Assembly (NCBI RefSeq): GCF_018449675.1
Contig: NZ_JAAVUZ010000006.1
Location: 124,001-188,000 of the forward strand
Reading direction: 5' to 3'
DNA length: 64,000 bases
Source: Glaciihabitans sp. dw_435
GTDB taxonomy: Bacteria > Actinomycetota > Actinomycetes > Actinomycetales > Microbacteriaceae
Positions within the stretch are counted from its first letter, which is position 1. Each line of letters opens with the position of its first letter. Shown piece after piece: positions 8,526 to 16,900 of this stretch. Made by a program: the position numbers and the translations under genes. Below the pieces are notes generated by a model. It searched no databases, had not been told where the DNA came from, and worked only from the letters and a program-made list of their open reading frames with translations.

Positions 8526-9056
8526 ATGACTCTGGAGATTCGATTTGCGGGGGCGGATGACGCTGCGCTGCTGCACCGGCTGGCCGCTGCCACCTTTGCG
8601 CTCGCGTGCCCGCCCGGAACCAGTCCCGCAGCGATCGACGAATTCATCGGGACGACCCTCTCCGAGTCCGCCTTCGCCGGGTACCTCGCCGACCCCGCGC
8701 GTGACCTGCTGATCGGCGAGGTGGACGGAGTCCCCTCGGGGTACACGCTGGTCGTGCACCAGGAGTCGGCGGATCCGGACGTGCAGGCGGCACTCACCGT
8801 GCACCCGAGCTCGGAGCTCAGCAAGTGTTACGTGCTGGCGGACGCGCACGGCGGAGGGATTGCCCGCGAGCTCATCGAGGCGTCGGTCGAGGCATCCGCT
8901 TCCCGCGGAGCCGCGGGCGTCTGGCTTGGTGTCAACCAGGAGAACGCGCGCGCGAACCGCTTCTACGAGAAGAACGGGTTCACCGTGGTTGGCGAGAAGA
9001 AGTTCCTGCTCGGCGGGCGCCTCGAAGAAGACTTCGTGCGGGAGCGCGTGCTCTAG
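8526..9056 (+). CDS. GNAT family N-acetyltransferase
   Basis: 176 residues. The fold markers are a central acetyl-CoA-binding stretch (CYVLADAHGGGIARELIEASVEASASRGA) and the late GNAT strand/helix VWLGVNQENARANRFYEKNGFTVVGEKKF. It transfers an acetyl group to an amine on an unknown substrate. The first acetyl-CoA loop reads DAHGGGIA rather than the usual Q/RxxGxG/A, so it is a slightly divergent member. The start is the ATG at 8526 with GAGAGGA ahead. Its stop overlaps the convergent oxidoreductase stop. Confidence 0.85.
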   Translation: MTLEIRFAGADDAALLHRLAAATFALACPPGTSPAAIDEFIGTTLSESAFAGYLADPARDLLIGEVDGVPSGYTLVVHQESADPDVQAALTVHPSSELSKCYVLADAHGGGIARELIEASVEASASRGAAGVWLGVNQENARANRFYEKNGFTVVGEKKFLLGGRLEEDFVRERVL

Positions 9057-10018
9057 AAGTCGCGCACCTTCAGCACGATCTTTCCGCGGGTGTGCCCCGA
9101 CTCGATCGCGCGGTGGGCGTCGGCCGCATCCGCGAGGTCGAACACGGTGTCGACGGTGACGCGCACATCGCCCGAGGTAATGAGGCGCGAGATTACCGCG
9201 AGCGTGGAGCCGTCCGGCGGCACCTTGTAGCTGGTGGCGCGCATGCCGGCGGCGGCGGCATCGTCGAGAAACGTGGGCCAGCTGCCGGTCGGGCCGTTGA
9301 TCATCAGTGCGCCCGGGCGCATGACCGTGAGGGAGCGCGTTCCGGTGCTGTCGTGCACGTTGCCGATCAGGTCGACCACAACGTCGACGTTGCTGACGAC
9401 CTCTTCGAAGCGCGTGGTCGTGTAGTCGATGACCTCGCTTGCGCCGAGTTCCTTCAGCCACGCCTGGTTGCGGGTGGACCCGGTAGCGATGACGTGTGCG
9501 CCGAAATAGCTCGCGAACTGCACGGCGAAGTGGCCGACGCCGCCGGCTCCCGCGTGGATGAGCATGCGCTGGCCCTCGTGGGCCTTCGCCACCTCGACGA
9601 CCATTCCCCACGCGGTCAGGGCGGCCAGCGGCACGCCGGCGGCCTCGACGTGGGAGATCCCCGCGGGCTTCTTCGTCAGGCTGAGGCTCGGAACCGTGAG
9701 GTACTCGGCGTAACTGCCGCTGAACCGCGGCACCATGACCATTCCGTACACTTCATCGCCGGGTTTGAGTGGATGACCCTCATACGGCGACTCCATCACG
9801 ACGCCGCTGAAATCCTGGCCGATGATCGCCGGGTAGTTCTGAATGGACGCCGAAACTCCCTTGCCCGCACGTGTCTTCGCGTCGATGGGATTAACCCCCG
9901 CGGCGAAAACCTTCACCAGGAATTCGGAGTTCACCTTCGTTGGCATGGGTACGTCAGTGACGGTCAGCACCTCTGGGCCACCCGTCGTCGCCATTGTCAC
10001 GGCTCGCATCGTGGTCAT
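9053..10018 (-). CDS. Zinc-independent MDR / NADP-dependent quinone-oxidoreductase-like protein
   Basis: A 321-residue medium-chain dehydrogenase/reductase. It has an N-terminal GroES-like domain (GVNPIDAKTRAG, IIGQDFSGVV), the Rossmann motif AGAGGVGHFAVQFASYFGA and the C-terminal HRAIESGHTRGKIVLKV of the quinone-oxidoreductase branch. Structural-zinc cysteines are absent, as is usual for this branch. It likely reduces quinones or enones with NADPH in the cytosol. The ATG at 10018 is preceded by AGGGAGG, which decides the start over the ATG at 10009. It is divergent from the membrane protein at 10126. Confidence 0.88.
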   Translation of the reverse strand: MTTMRAVTMATTGGPEVLTVTDVPMPTKVNSEFLVKVFAAGVNPIDAKTRAGKGVSASIQNYPAIIGQDFSGVVMESPYEGHPLKPGDEVYGMVMVPRFSGSYAEYLTVPSLSLTKKPAGISHVEAAGVPLAALTAWGMVVEVAKAHEGQRMLIHAGAGGVGHFAVQFASYFGAHVIATGSTRNQAWLKELGASEVIDYTTTRFEEVVSNVDVVVDLIGNVHDSTGTRSLTVMRPGALMINGPTGSWPTFLDDAAAAGMRATSYKVPPDGSTLAVISRLITSGDVRVTVDTVFDLADAADAHRAIESGHTRGKIVLKVRDF

Positions 10019-10125
10019 TCTGTGGCCTCCCTGCCCTCTGTACCCAAGTAAAGAGGAGTAATGAGTCAGCCCTGTTACAAAGATGTCACCCCGGTGCAAA
10101 CTTATCTGCCCGATACCATGCAGGA

Positions 10126-10764
10126 ATGAGAACAGTCTTCGCCGTGCTGCGAGCGGCGGCAGTCGTCCTCACCGCGGTCGCGGTCATCGCGACGTTTACC
10201 GACACGGCATCGCGCTCCGCCATCAACCCGTTCAACTTTTTCGGGTACTTCACCATTCAGAGCAACATCATCGCGGCGGTGGTGCTGGCGGTGACGGCGT
10301 ACGCGGGATTTACCCGAAGCCCCCAGTCATCCGCTCTCCTCATCGCGCGTGGCGCCTCGGCGACCTACATGATCATCGTCGGGCTGGTGTACAACACGTT
10401 GCTCGTGGGGTTAGCCGGTGGCGCGGACCTGCCGTGGGCCAACTCGGTGCTGCACGTCGTGATGCCGATCTACATCGCCCTCGACTGGGTGCTGTTCGGC
10501 GACCGCTCGCCCCTGCCGTGGAACCGCTACTGGATCGTGCTGATCTACCCGCTGGTGTGGCTCGGCGTGGTGCTGATCCGCGTCGGTACCGACGGGTGGG
10601 TGCCTTACCCGTTCCTCAACTTTCACGACCCCGCGCTCGGCGGCGGAGGGGTCGCTCTGTACTGTCTCGCGATCGCCGTGGGATTCGCCGGCTTCGGCGC
10701 CATCGTCTGGGCACTGAGCCGCGTGCGGATCCTGGGGGCACCGGGTGCGCCGGCGGCCGCGTGA
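10126..10764 (+). CDS. Pr6Pr family membrane protein
   Basis: About 212 residues with six predicted membrane helices. Family-like motifs are NPFNFFGYFTIQSNIIA and the ANSVLHVVMPIYIALDWVLFG/PYPFLNFHDP stretches seen in Pr6Pr proteins. The function of the family is unknown. A TACCAT -10 box ends 6 bp before the ATG and there is no ribosome site, so the mRNA is probably leaderless. The last 20 bp overlap the next gene, suggesting co-expression. Confidence 0.8.
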   Translation: MRTVFAVLRAAAVVLTAVAVIATFTDTASRSAINPFNFFGYFTIQSNIIAAVVLAVTAYAGFTRSPQSSALLIARGASATYMIIVGLVYNTLLVGLAGGADLPWANSVLHVVMPIYIALDWVLFGDRSPLPWNRYWIVLIYPLVWLGVVLIRVGTDGWVPYPFLNFHDPALGGGGVALYCLAIAVGFAGFGAIVWALSRVRILGAPGAPAAA

Positions 10765-11512
10765 TGCCGCTGCCGCGATAGTCGGCAGTGCACTGGTTCT
10801 CGTTGCCCTTTTTTTGATCTGGATGGCCCGGCTGTCCGTATCCCGTGACCTCTACGTCAGCGAGCTGGGCGCAACCGGCCAGCCCACCGCGAAGCAGTTC
10901 GAAATCGCGCTGCTGCTGATCGTGGTGGGCGGAAGCCTGATCGCGTTCGCCGGCCGGGACATCCGCTCCCGCCTCCCGGTACTGCGCGTGTGGACTCCGG
11001 CCATCTCCCTGTGGATCGCCAGCGGTTTCTTCCTCGTCGCCTCCCAGGTGACCTGCACGTCCGGGTGCCCGGTGCCGTATGGCCCGTCGTTCACCTGGCA
11101 GGACCTCACCCACATCACCTGCGCGGTGATCGCATTCGGCGCTGCGGTGTGGGCGATGCTGCAGGCGTCCTTCGCGCGCGATCACCGCGCCCTCGCCATC
11201 TTCTCGCGGGCGTCGGGCGCAGCGGTCGCCGTGATCGCCGGGGCGGGAGGCATCCTGTCGCTCATCGGTGTTGCCACCGGCTTCGGATCCCGCCTCGAGT
11301 TCGTCGCGACGACGGTAGCCATTGGCTGGGTCGCGGTCTACGGCGCGGTCATCGCGGCGCGCGCGATCACCGGACGCCCGCTCGCCGACACCTTGGTCGA
11401 CGCCGACAGCCTCGAAGCATCGGATGTCGGGACGGTGGATGTCCCGGCCGCCGTCGCCCCGGTCGCGCCGACTGCCGTGACCCCGGTCGCGCCGACATCG
11501 GTCGCTCCCTAA
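10745..11512 (+). CDS. DUF998-like integral membrane protein
   Basis: 255 residues with about six hydrophobic helices and a Cys pair in SQVTCTSGCPVPYG, followed by an Ala/Pro/Val-rich tail (PVAPTAVTPVAPTSVAP). The layout, an N-terminal helix then a loop ending SELGATGQPTA then paired helices, resembles DUF998 proteins of Actinobacteria. The function is unknown. The GTG at 10745 overlaps the upstream Pr6Pr gene by 20 bp, so translation is probably coupled. Confidence 0.7.
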   Translation: MRRRPRDAAAAIVGSALVLVALFLIWMARLSVSRDLYVSELGATGQPTAKQFEIALLLIVVGGSLIAFAGRDIRSRLPVLRVWTPAISLWIASGFFLVASQVTCTSGCPVPYGPSFTWQDLTHITCAVIAFGAAVWAMLQASFARDHRALAIFSRASGAAVAVIAGAGGILSLIGVATGFGSRLEFVATTVAIGWVAVYGAVIAARAITGRPLADTLVDADSLEASDVGTVDVPAAVAPVAPTAVTPVAPTSVAP

Positions 11513-11635
11513 CCACCGCACAGCAGCCGCGCCTCCGTCACGCCAGAACCCGCGCGGCCCCGTTTTGCCACGCGCGCCTCGGCCCGGGCGCCGAACCCGG
11601 TGCCGCGGTGGCCCGTCACCCGAAAGCGGGCGAAT

Positions 11636-11675
11636 GCGCTGAAAACGGGCGGGCGCGCTGGACCGTTTTCAGCGC
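11636..11675. repeat. Intergenic hairpin of the GCTGAAAACGG family, copy 1
   Basis: GCGCTGAAAACGG at 11636-11648 pairs perfectly with 11663-11675. It lies between two converging genes. A related copy in the opposite orientation is at 33682-33719, sharing arms and part of the loop. Confidence 0.85.
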
Positions 11676-11718
11676 AATCGACCGTTTTCACGCGGAGGCC
11701 CCGCCGCCGGCCGCGAAA

Positions 11719-12330
11719 CTAGGCGCGGGCGAGGGTGTCGAGCAGCCGATCGGCAAGGCCCACGAGGGCGTGGATCTCGTTGTCGTCGCGTTCGATCCAG
11801 CGGAACTGCGGCTCCGGAGCGATCGGCACGAAATCGAGGTGCTGCTCCCAGACGAGCAGGGTGCGCTCGGCGCCGAGCACGTACTGCTGCCACCAGATCT
11901 GCCGCAGGTAGGAACGGGGGATCGTGCGCCAGGCGCTCGACGTGGTCTTGATCTCGGCGAGCACGACGGTGCTGGTGCGGTCGTCGACGCCGTCCGGGGT
12001 CGCCAGATGAAGGGGCTGACCGTACGCGTGGAAGAGCTGTGTGCTCGGCGTGATGCCGTGGTGATGCTGCACCCAGCGGGCGATCTCGGGTTCGCGGGCG
12101 TTGCCGTGGTCGGTGTACGCGTTGCCGCCGAAGCCGGTTCCGTAGAGCTTCTCCTGCGCGACGGACTGCACCGCCCGCTCGCTCGAGAGGCGTGCCACGT
12201 CGGTGGCGGTGACCCCGCGGCTGCGGGCGCGGAGCCAGGCGACCCGGTCTGTGGAGTTGGCCACAACACGTGTGCGGTGATCGGGCAGAGGCTCATCCCA
12301 GAGGGAGAGGGTCTGCTGCACGTACGTCAC
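11719..12330 (-). CDS. YqaJ-type viral recombinase / PD-(D/E)XK nuclease family protein
   Basis: About 203 residues. Features of the YqaJ exonuclease fold are WLRARSRGVTATDVARL near the start, a mid-protein HGNAREPEIARWV, then TVVLAEIKTTSSAW carrying the ExK of the catalytic core, and WWQQYVLGAERTLLVWEQ. Phage relatives resect double-stranded DNA ends for recombination. Here it stands alone in a chromosomal context with no phage genes nearby, so the role is unclear. I chose GTG at 12330, since longer versions read into the upstream promoter region of the divergent gene. Confidence 0.8.
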   Translation of the reverse strand: MTYVQQTLSLWDEPLPDHRTRVVANSTDRVAWLRARSRGVTATDVARLSSERAVQSVAQEKLYGTGFGGNAYTDHGNAREPEIARWVQHHHGITPSTQLFHAYGQPLHLATPDGVDDRTSTVVLAEIKTTSSAWRTIPRSYLRQIWWQQYVLGAERTLLVWEQHLDFVPIAPEPQFRWIERDDNEIHALVGLADRLLDTLARA

Positions 12331-12516
12331 CTGACCATTGTCCCTCGCCGGACCGTCACCGGCGCGGAGAGGCGCAACCGTGTCCCCCGCACTGGGGATA
12401 GGGATTCCATTGCTCGCAAAATTTGTACCCTGTAGCGTCGGCACTTGTGGGGACAGAACTTGTGGTCCCTGGGGACAACCGCGAAATGACCCGAAAACGT
12501 TTCGCACGGGAGAACC

Positions 12517-12873
12517 ATGTCGAAACGTTGGCGCGCATTTGCGGCCACCGCGGTCGTTGTGCTGTCCGCCGGCCTCGGGCTGCTGTCAATCGCACCCGCC
12601 TCCGCCGCGACGCCAACCGCGGTAACGGCTGCATCGGCGTCCTTATTCGCGACGCCTTCCGCGGTCGCCCAGCTTGCCTCGGCCCCGCTCCTCGTGACGC
12701 CCGCGCCGACCTCCAAGCCCGTGAGTGAGCAGGAGGGTGGAGTGAAGAATTCCATGTTCAACCTGCAGTCGATGGAGCCGTCCACGGTGCTGATGCTTCT
12801 GGTCAGCCTCGTACTCCTCCTTGGAGCAATCGTCATTGTCGTGCGCGCGGGAAGCACTCACCGGGCACGCTAG
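12517..12873 (+). CDS. Small exported protein with C-terminal membrane anchor
   Basis: 118 residues: a Sec signal peptide (basic MSKRWR, hydrophobic core, cleavage after APASAA), a low-complexity Ala/Pro/Thr middle, then one C-terminal helix (STVLMLLVSLVLLLGAIVIV) with a basic end. This gives an extracytoplasmic segment of about 55 residues held at the membrane. It has no family I recognise. It lies 66 bp before the two-component genes and could be an accessory of that sensor, but this is only positional. Confidence 0.65.
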   Translation: MSKRWRAFAATAVVVLSAGLGLLSIAPASAATPTAVTAASASLFATPSAVAQLASAPLLVTPAPTSKPVSEQEGGVKNSMFNLQSMEPSTVLMLLVSLVLLLGAIVIVVRAGSTHRAR

Positions 12874-12939
12874 GCATTGTCGTAGGCCCCGGTTTCACCG
12901 GTCACAGCTTGTTCATAGGAACTTCCCAATAATTGAACC

Positions 12940-13701
12940 ATGACCACTATTCCCGGCGCATCAATGCACTCCTCTGCTGCAGCGCAGCCCCAGCTCAGCC
13001 GCGCGGACGGCAGCCCCATTCGGGCCGTCGTCGTTGATGACGAGGAGTCCCTCACCGATCTCCTGTCGATGGCCCTGCGCTACGAGGGGTGGGACGTGAA
13101 GCTCGCCGGCGACGGTCAAAAGGCCCTCAGCGTCATCCGCGAGTTCCGCCCCGATGTCATCGTGCTCGACGTGATGCTTCCGGACATCGACGGCCTCCAG
13201 GTGCTCACCCGCCTGCGCGCCGACGGCAACCAGACTCCCATCCTCTTCCTCACAGCCAAGGACGCGTTGGATGACCGTATCGCCGGTCTCACCGTCGGCG
13301 GCGACGATTACGTCACCAAGCCATTCAGCCTCGAGGAGCTCGTCGCCCGGCTGCGCGGTCTCATCCGCCGGTCCGGCGCCACCGTGCAGGAAGCCGCGGA
13401 CTCCTACCTGGTCGTCGGGGACCTCGAACTCGATGAGGACAGCTATGAGGTGCGCCGCGCCGGCGAACTCATCGAGCTGACCGCCACCGAGTTCGAGTTG
13501 CTGCGCTACCTCATGCGCAACCCGCGCCGCGTGCTCAGCAAGATGCAGATTTTGGACAGGGTCTGGAGCTACGACTTCGGCGGTAAGTCCAGCGTGGTGG
13601 AGATTTACATCTCCTACCTGCGCAAGAAGATCGACGCGGGTCATCCCGCAATGATCCACACCGTTCGCGGTGTCGGTTACGTCCTCAAGCCCGCCCGATG
13701 A
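12940..13701 (+). CDS. OmpR/PhoB-family response regulator
   Basis: 253 residues: receiver domain with the acidic pair at 33-34 (VVDDEES) and phospho-acceptor Asp77 (VIVLDVMLPD), then an OmpR winged helix (ELTATEFELLRYLMRNPRRV, then SVVEIYISYLRKKID). It is similar to the TrcR/TcrX group of mycobacteria. The ATG at 12940 sits 7 bp after an AATAAT -10-like box, so it may be leaderless; an ATG at 12964 is an alternative. The stop overlaps the kinase start (ATGA), indicating one operon. Confidence 0.92.
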   Translation: MTTIPGASMHSSAAAQPQLSRADGSPIRAVVVDDEESLTDLLSMALRYEGWDVKLAGDGQKALSVIREFRPDVIVLDVMLPDIDGLQVLTRLRADGNQTPILFLTAKDALDDRIAGLTVGGDDYVTKPFSLEELVARLRGLIRRSGATVQEAADSYLVVGDLELDEDSYEVRRAGELIELTATEFELLRYLMRNPRRVLSKMQILDRVWSYDFGGKSSVVEIYISYLRKKIDAGHPAMIHTVRGVGYVLKPAR

Positions 13702-15152
13702 AGCTCCGGATGCCCCGGCGCAAGTGGACGCTGCGGACCCGGCTCGTCGTCAGCATCGTTGCCCTCGTCGCCTTGGTCAGCCTCGCGATCAGCGTGGCCA
13801 GCATCATCGGGCTCGAGAACTATCTGGTGCAGCGCGTCGACCGGCAGCTCATAGATACGCAGGCGCACAGCGTGATCGACCGCGGTGGGCCTTCCGCGAT
13901 GGGAACGCCCCGCCCGGACGACATCCTCACGCCCGGGCTGCCGCTCGGCACCATCGCCGTGGTCATCAACAGCGGAACCTTCAATTCGGGCATCCAGGCC
14001 AGGACCAACGGGACGGCCCCCGAGTTCAGCCAGAAGCAAAGCGACCTGCTGTTGGGAATCGACAGCAACGGTAAAGCCACCACACTGGCGCTCGGCGGCT
14101 CGCTCGGCGACTACCGAGCGGTGTCCTTCGACACGGCGTCGGGCGCTCAGGTCATCATCGCGATTCCGCTGACCGAGGTGCAGGCCACGGTCGGGCAGTT
14201 CCGCGGTGTCGTCATTCTCATTTCCGTCGGTGGAGTTCTCATCGCCGCCCTGGCGAGCGCGTTCATCGTCTCCCTGGCGCTGCGTCCGCTGCGCCGGGTC
14301 GCCGCGACGGCCACCCAGGTCGCCTCGATGCCCCTGGACAAGGGTGAGGTCGACCTCGCCATCCGGGTGCCCGAGGCCGACACCGATCCCCGCACCGAGG
14401 TGGGGCAGGTCGGTGCCGCGTTCAACGGCATGCTTGGTCACGTTGCCGCCGCCCTCACTGCCCGCGAGGCCAGTGAGAACAAGGTGCGTCAGTTCGTTGC
14501 CGATGCCAGTCACGAGCTGCGCACGCCCCTGGCATCCATCCGCGGATATGCCGAACTCACCCGCCGCGGCAACCACGACCTGCCCACCGATGTGGTGCAC
14601 TCGATCGGCCGCGTGGAGTCCGAGGCGCTGCGCATGACCTCGCTCGTCGAGGACCTGCTGCTGCTCGCCCGTCTCGACGAGGGTCGCGACCTCGAGAAGA
14701 AGCCCGTCGACCTCGGACGCCTGCTCATCGATTGCGTGAGCGACGCCTACGCCGCCGGCCCCGATCACGAGTGGGTGCTCGATGCCCCCGAGGAGGAAGT
14801 GCGCATCCTCGGCGACAACCACCGCATCCACCAGGTGGTCGCGAACCTGCTGACCAATGCCCGCGTGCACACCCCCGTCGACACGCAGGTCACTGTGTCG
14901 TTGTCGGTGATGGATGCCACGACCGCCGTCATTACCGTCGAGGACAACGGCCCCGGCATCGCGCCGGAGGTGCAGGCGACTCTCTTCGAGAGGTTTGCCC
15001 GCGCCGACACCTCGCGCTCGCGCGCGGCAGGCAGCACCGGGCTCGGACTGTCCATCGTGCAGGCAGTTGTCGCCGCACACGGAGGAACCGTCTCCGTCGC
15101 GAGCGAGCCCGGCCGTACCGCGTTCCGGGTCATCCTTCCCGGGGTGCTGTAA
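13698..15152 (+). CDS. HAMP-domain sensor histidine kinase
   Basis: 484 residues: an N-terminal helix, an extracytoplasmic sensor domain of roughly 150 residues, a second helix, HAMP, a HisKA box with His272 in ADASHELRTPLASIRGYAE, then HATPase boxes (VANLLTNARVHT, VEDNGPGIAPE, GSTGLGLSIV). Its organisation matches TrcS/TcrY-type kinases. It overlaps the response regulator gene by 4 bp. The stimulus is unknown; the sensor region has no named domain that I can see. Confidence 0.93.
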   Translation: MKLRMPRRKWTLRTRLVVSIVALVALVSLAISVASIIGLENYLVQRVDRQLIDTQAHSVIDRGGPSAMGTPRPDDILTPGLPLGTIAVVINSGTFNSGIQARTNGTAPEFSQKQSDLLLGIDSNGKATTLALGGSLGDYRAVSFDTASGAQVIIAIPLTEVQATVGQFRGVVILISVGGVLIAALASAFIVSLALRPLRRVAATATQVASMPLDKGEVDLAIRVPEADTDPRTEVGQVGAAFNGMLGHVAAALTAREASENKVRQFVADASHELRTPLASIRGYAELTRRGNHDLPTDVVHSIGRVESEALRMTSLVEDLLLLARLDEGRDLEKKPVDLGRLLIDCVSDAYAAGPDHEWVLDAPEEEVRILGDNHRIHQVVANLLTNARVHTPVDTQVTVSLSVMDATTAVITVEDNGPGIAPEVQATLFERFARADTSRSRAAGSTGLGLSIVQAVVAAHGGTVSVASEPGRTAFRVILPGVL

Positions 15153-15222
15153 CCGCGGTTCCGAGCCATCCACTCTCCGCGCACGCGCATGCCAGACTGG
15201 GCATCAACGTAAAGGAGCGTCC

Positions 15223-16068
15223 ATGAAGATCGCGGTAACCGGTGGCAACGGAAAACTCGGCCGGGCGGTGGTGGCGAAGCTCGAAGAAGCTGGCCACTGG
15301 GTGCTCACCCTGGACGCGATCGGAACCCGCGGTGATACGTTCACCCGGATCGAGATGACGGACTACGGCCAGGTCTCCGACGCACTGTCGTCAATCGACA
15401 GCCGCCACGATGGACTCGATGCCGTGGTGCACCTGGCCGCGATCCCGGCCGGCGGACTCGAGCCAGATGCCGCCACGTTCCACAACAACATGCTGTCGAC
15501 GTTCAATGTCTTCCACGCGGCCCGTCGCGCCGGCATCACCCGCATCGTCTACGCCTCGAGCGAGACGCTGCTCGGCATTCCCTTCGACATCGATCCGCCC
15601 TACATCCCGGTCGATGAGGAGTACCCCTCGCGCCCGGAGTCGACCTACGCGGTCGTCAAGCACCTCGAAGAGGAGCTCGCCTCCAAGCTCGTGCGCTGGA
15701 ACCCCGAGCTCAGCATCACCGCCCTGCGCTTCTCGAACGTCCTGGACGAGAACGACTACGCGCTTGCGCCCGGATATCAGGATGACCCGAGCCTGCGTCG
15801 CTGGAACCTCTGGGGCTACATCGACACCCGCGATGGCGCGCAGGCAGTGCTGAAGGCACTCGAAGCCAACCTGCCCGGGTTCGACACGTTCATCATCGCG
15901 GCCGCGGATACCCTGATGCTCCGGCCGAGCGCGGAGCTGGCCGCCGAGGTCTTCCCGAACGTGGAGGTCACCCGCGAACTCACCGGCTCGGAAACGCTCC
16001 TCTCCGTAGAGAAGGCCCGCCGGGTTCTCGGTTACGCCCCGGAGCACTCCTGGCGCGACTCGCAGTAG
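15223..16068 (+). CDS. NAD-dependent epimerase/dehydratase (extended SDR)
   Basis: 281 residues. It has a Rossmann start (MKIAVTGGNGKLGRAVV), HLAAIPAG, and the catalytic pair in STYAVVKHLEEE (YxxxK) with an upstream Ser in YASSETLLG. The family converts nucleotide sugars or oxidises sugar lactols; uronate-dehydrogenase-like members look similar. The substrate cannot be fixed from sequence. AAAGGAG precedes the ATG at 15223. It is 70 bp after the sensor kinase in the same direction but probably a separate unit. Confidence 0.85.
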   Translation: MKIAVTGGNGKLGRAVVAKLEEAGHWVLTLDAIGTRGDTFTRIEMTDYGQVSDALSSIDSRHDGLDAVVHLAAIPAGGLEPDAATFHNNMLSTFNVFHAARRAGITRIVYASSETLLGIPFDIDPPYIPVDEEYPSRPESTYAVVKHLEEELASKLVRWNPELSITALRFSNVLDENDYALAPGYQDDPSLRRWNLWGYIDTRDGAQAVLKALEANLPGFDTFIIAAADTLMLRPSAELAAEVFPNVEVTRELTGSETLLSVEKARRVLGYAPEHSWRDSQ

Positions 16069-16089
16069 CCGCTACCCGCTTTTCCGCGT

Positions 16090-16180
16090 GGCGGGAGAAA
16101 ACGCAGGGTTCGGCGGGAGAAGCTGGCGGATGGCGGGAATTACAACTCCCTCCAATTGCCAGCTTCTCCCTCCGCCCCGA
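16090..16180. repeat. Composite palindromic element, copy 1
   Basis: It starts GGCGGGAGAAAACGCAGGGT and contains a large hairpin: GGCGGGAGAAGCTGGC at 16112-16127 against 16158-16170, with a smaller inner palindrome around AACTCCCTCC. The whole ~90 bp aligns with the reverse complement of 56502-56589. It sits between the epimerase stop and the next start. Confidence 0.85.
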
Positions 16181-16193
16181 ATCTTGGAGCCAC

Positions 16194-16529
16194 ATGACCA
16201 CCGATGCCCCCGCACGCACGCGACAGCGAATCTTCCCGTCGACGTGGGCGGCGCTGGTCGTGAGCGTGGTGGCCGCCGCCGGATCCTGGAGCCTGCTGAC
16301 CTGGTTGTCAGGGGTTATGTTCACTGGGGGCACGGGCACCGAGGCGGTGGCGTACCAGATAGCGGTCTGGGTGACTCCGGTGCTTACCATCGCGGGAATC
16401 GTGATGAACATCGCGGTGGGTACCAACGGGGGAATTAACCGCCTCGTCGGCGTCATAGGCGGCCTCCTGCTTCTGTCGCCTTTACTCGTGATGGCGGTCG
16501 TTTTCTCCATCGGAAGTCTGAGCGGGTAG
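16194..16529 (+). CDS. Small three-helix membrane protein, unknown function
   Basis: 111 residues with three hydrophobic segments (WAALVVSVVAAAGSWSLLTW, VWVTPVLTIAGIVMNIAV, VGVIGGLLLLSPLLVMAVVF) and a short polar N-terminus. TTGGAG lies before the ATG. No family was recognised. It begins 14 bp after the composite palindrome and is a separate short unit before the rplJ promoter. Confidence 0.7.
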   Translation: MTTDAPARTRQRIFPSTWAALVVSVVAAAGSWSLLTWLSGVMFTGGTGTEAVAYQIAVWVTPVLTIAGIVMNIAVGTNGGINRLVGVIGGLLLLSPLLVMAVVFSIGSLSG

Positions 16530-16649
16530 CTCGGACGCAGGGCAGCTCAAGAAAGCCGGGAGCAGCGGGGTCAGCTGGGAAATACGCTGCGCGGGTGGAT
16601 GACCCGGGCCGCGCCCATCGGTGAAGGGGTGCCGATTTCGGGCGGAGAG

Positions 16650-16679
16650 TTGCGCCCGTGGCATCCCGTCGCTTAGTCT
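16650..16679 (+). promoter_or_regulatory. Candidate rplJ-rplL promoter
   Basis: TTGCGC at 16650-16655 and TAGTCT at 16674-16679 are 18 bp apart, directly before the structured leader. Confidence 0.55.
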
Positions 16680-16842
16680 GTACGAAGCCAAAGACCGCTG
16701 GTCTCTGCCGTGCCTGAAAAGGCAAGACAGACGAAGGTGTATCGGTTCGCAAGAACTGAGTACCGTCCCGCGCAGGTGTGTGTAGAAGATTTCTTAGGAT
16801 TTCAGCTCCGTGCGCCAACGCGCCGGAGCTTTTTTATTGCCC
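16680..16842 (+). ncRNA. Ribosomal protein L10 leader
   Basis: The segment carries the L10-leader style sequence AGACCGCTGGTCTCTGCC, then helices around GCCTGAAAAGGC, and the conserved CGCAGGTGTGT block, then a terminator. In this family the L10(L12)4 complex binds the leader and represses the operon. Position (before rplJ) and motifs agree; a covariance search would settle the exact limits. Confidence 0.75.
16804..16836 (+). terminator. Attenuator-like terminator inside the rplJ leader
   Basis: AGCTCCG at 16804-16810 pairs with CGGAGCT at 16824-16830, followed by five more T. It stands 65 bp before the rplJ start, so it can switch off read-through when the leader is bound. Confidence 0.85.
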
Positions 16843-16900
16843 GAAACCACTTTCGGGCGGGCGGTCGTGGCGAGAGAAGACCAAACTAATTAGGAGTGCC

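Larger units (their letters stand above)
16530..16900. other. Intergenic region upstream of rplJ
   Basis: There is no protein gene here. It contains the rplJ promoter (16650-16679), the L10-type leader (about 16680-16842) with its terminator hairpin, and a second short hairpin CCCGAAA/TTTCGGG at 16840-16857 before the rplJ ribosome site. Confidence 0.8.

Noticed and set aside
8460-9611. Minus-strand 383-codon frame over the GNAT gene
   Set aside because: Composition is typical of an antisense frame and it overlaps two recognised enzymes.
11719-12330. Prophage remnant around the YqaJ-type gene
   Set aside because: No other phage gene, integrase or attachment site is seen nearby, and composition matches the neighbours.
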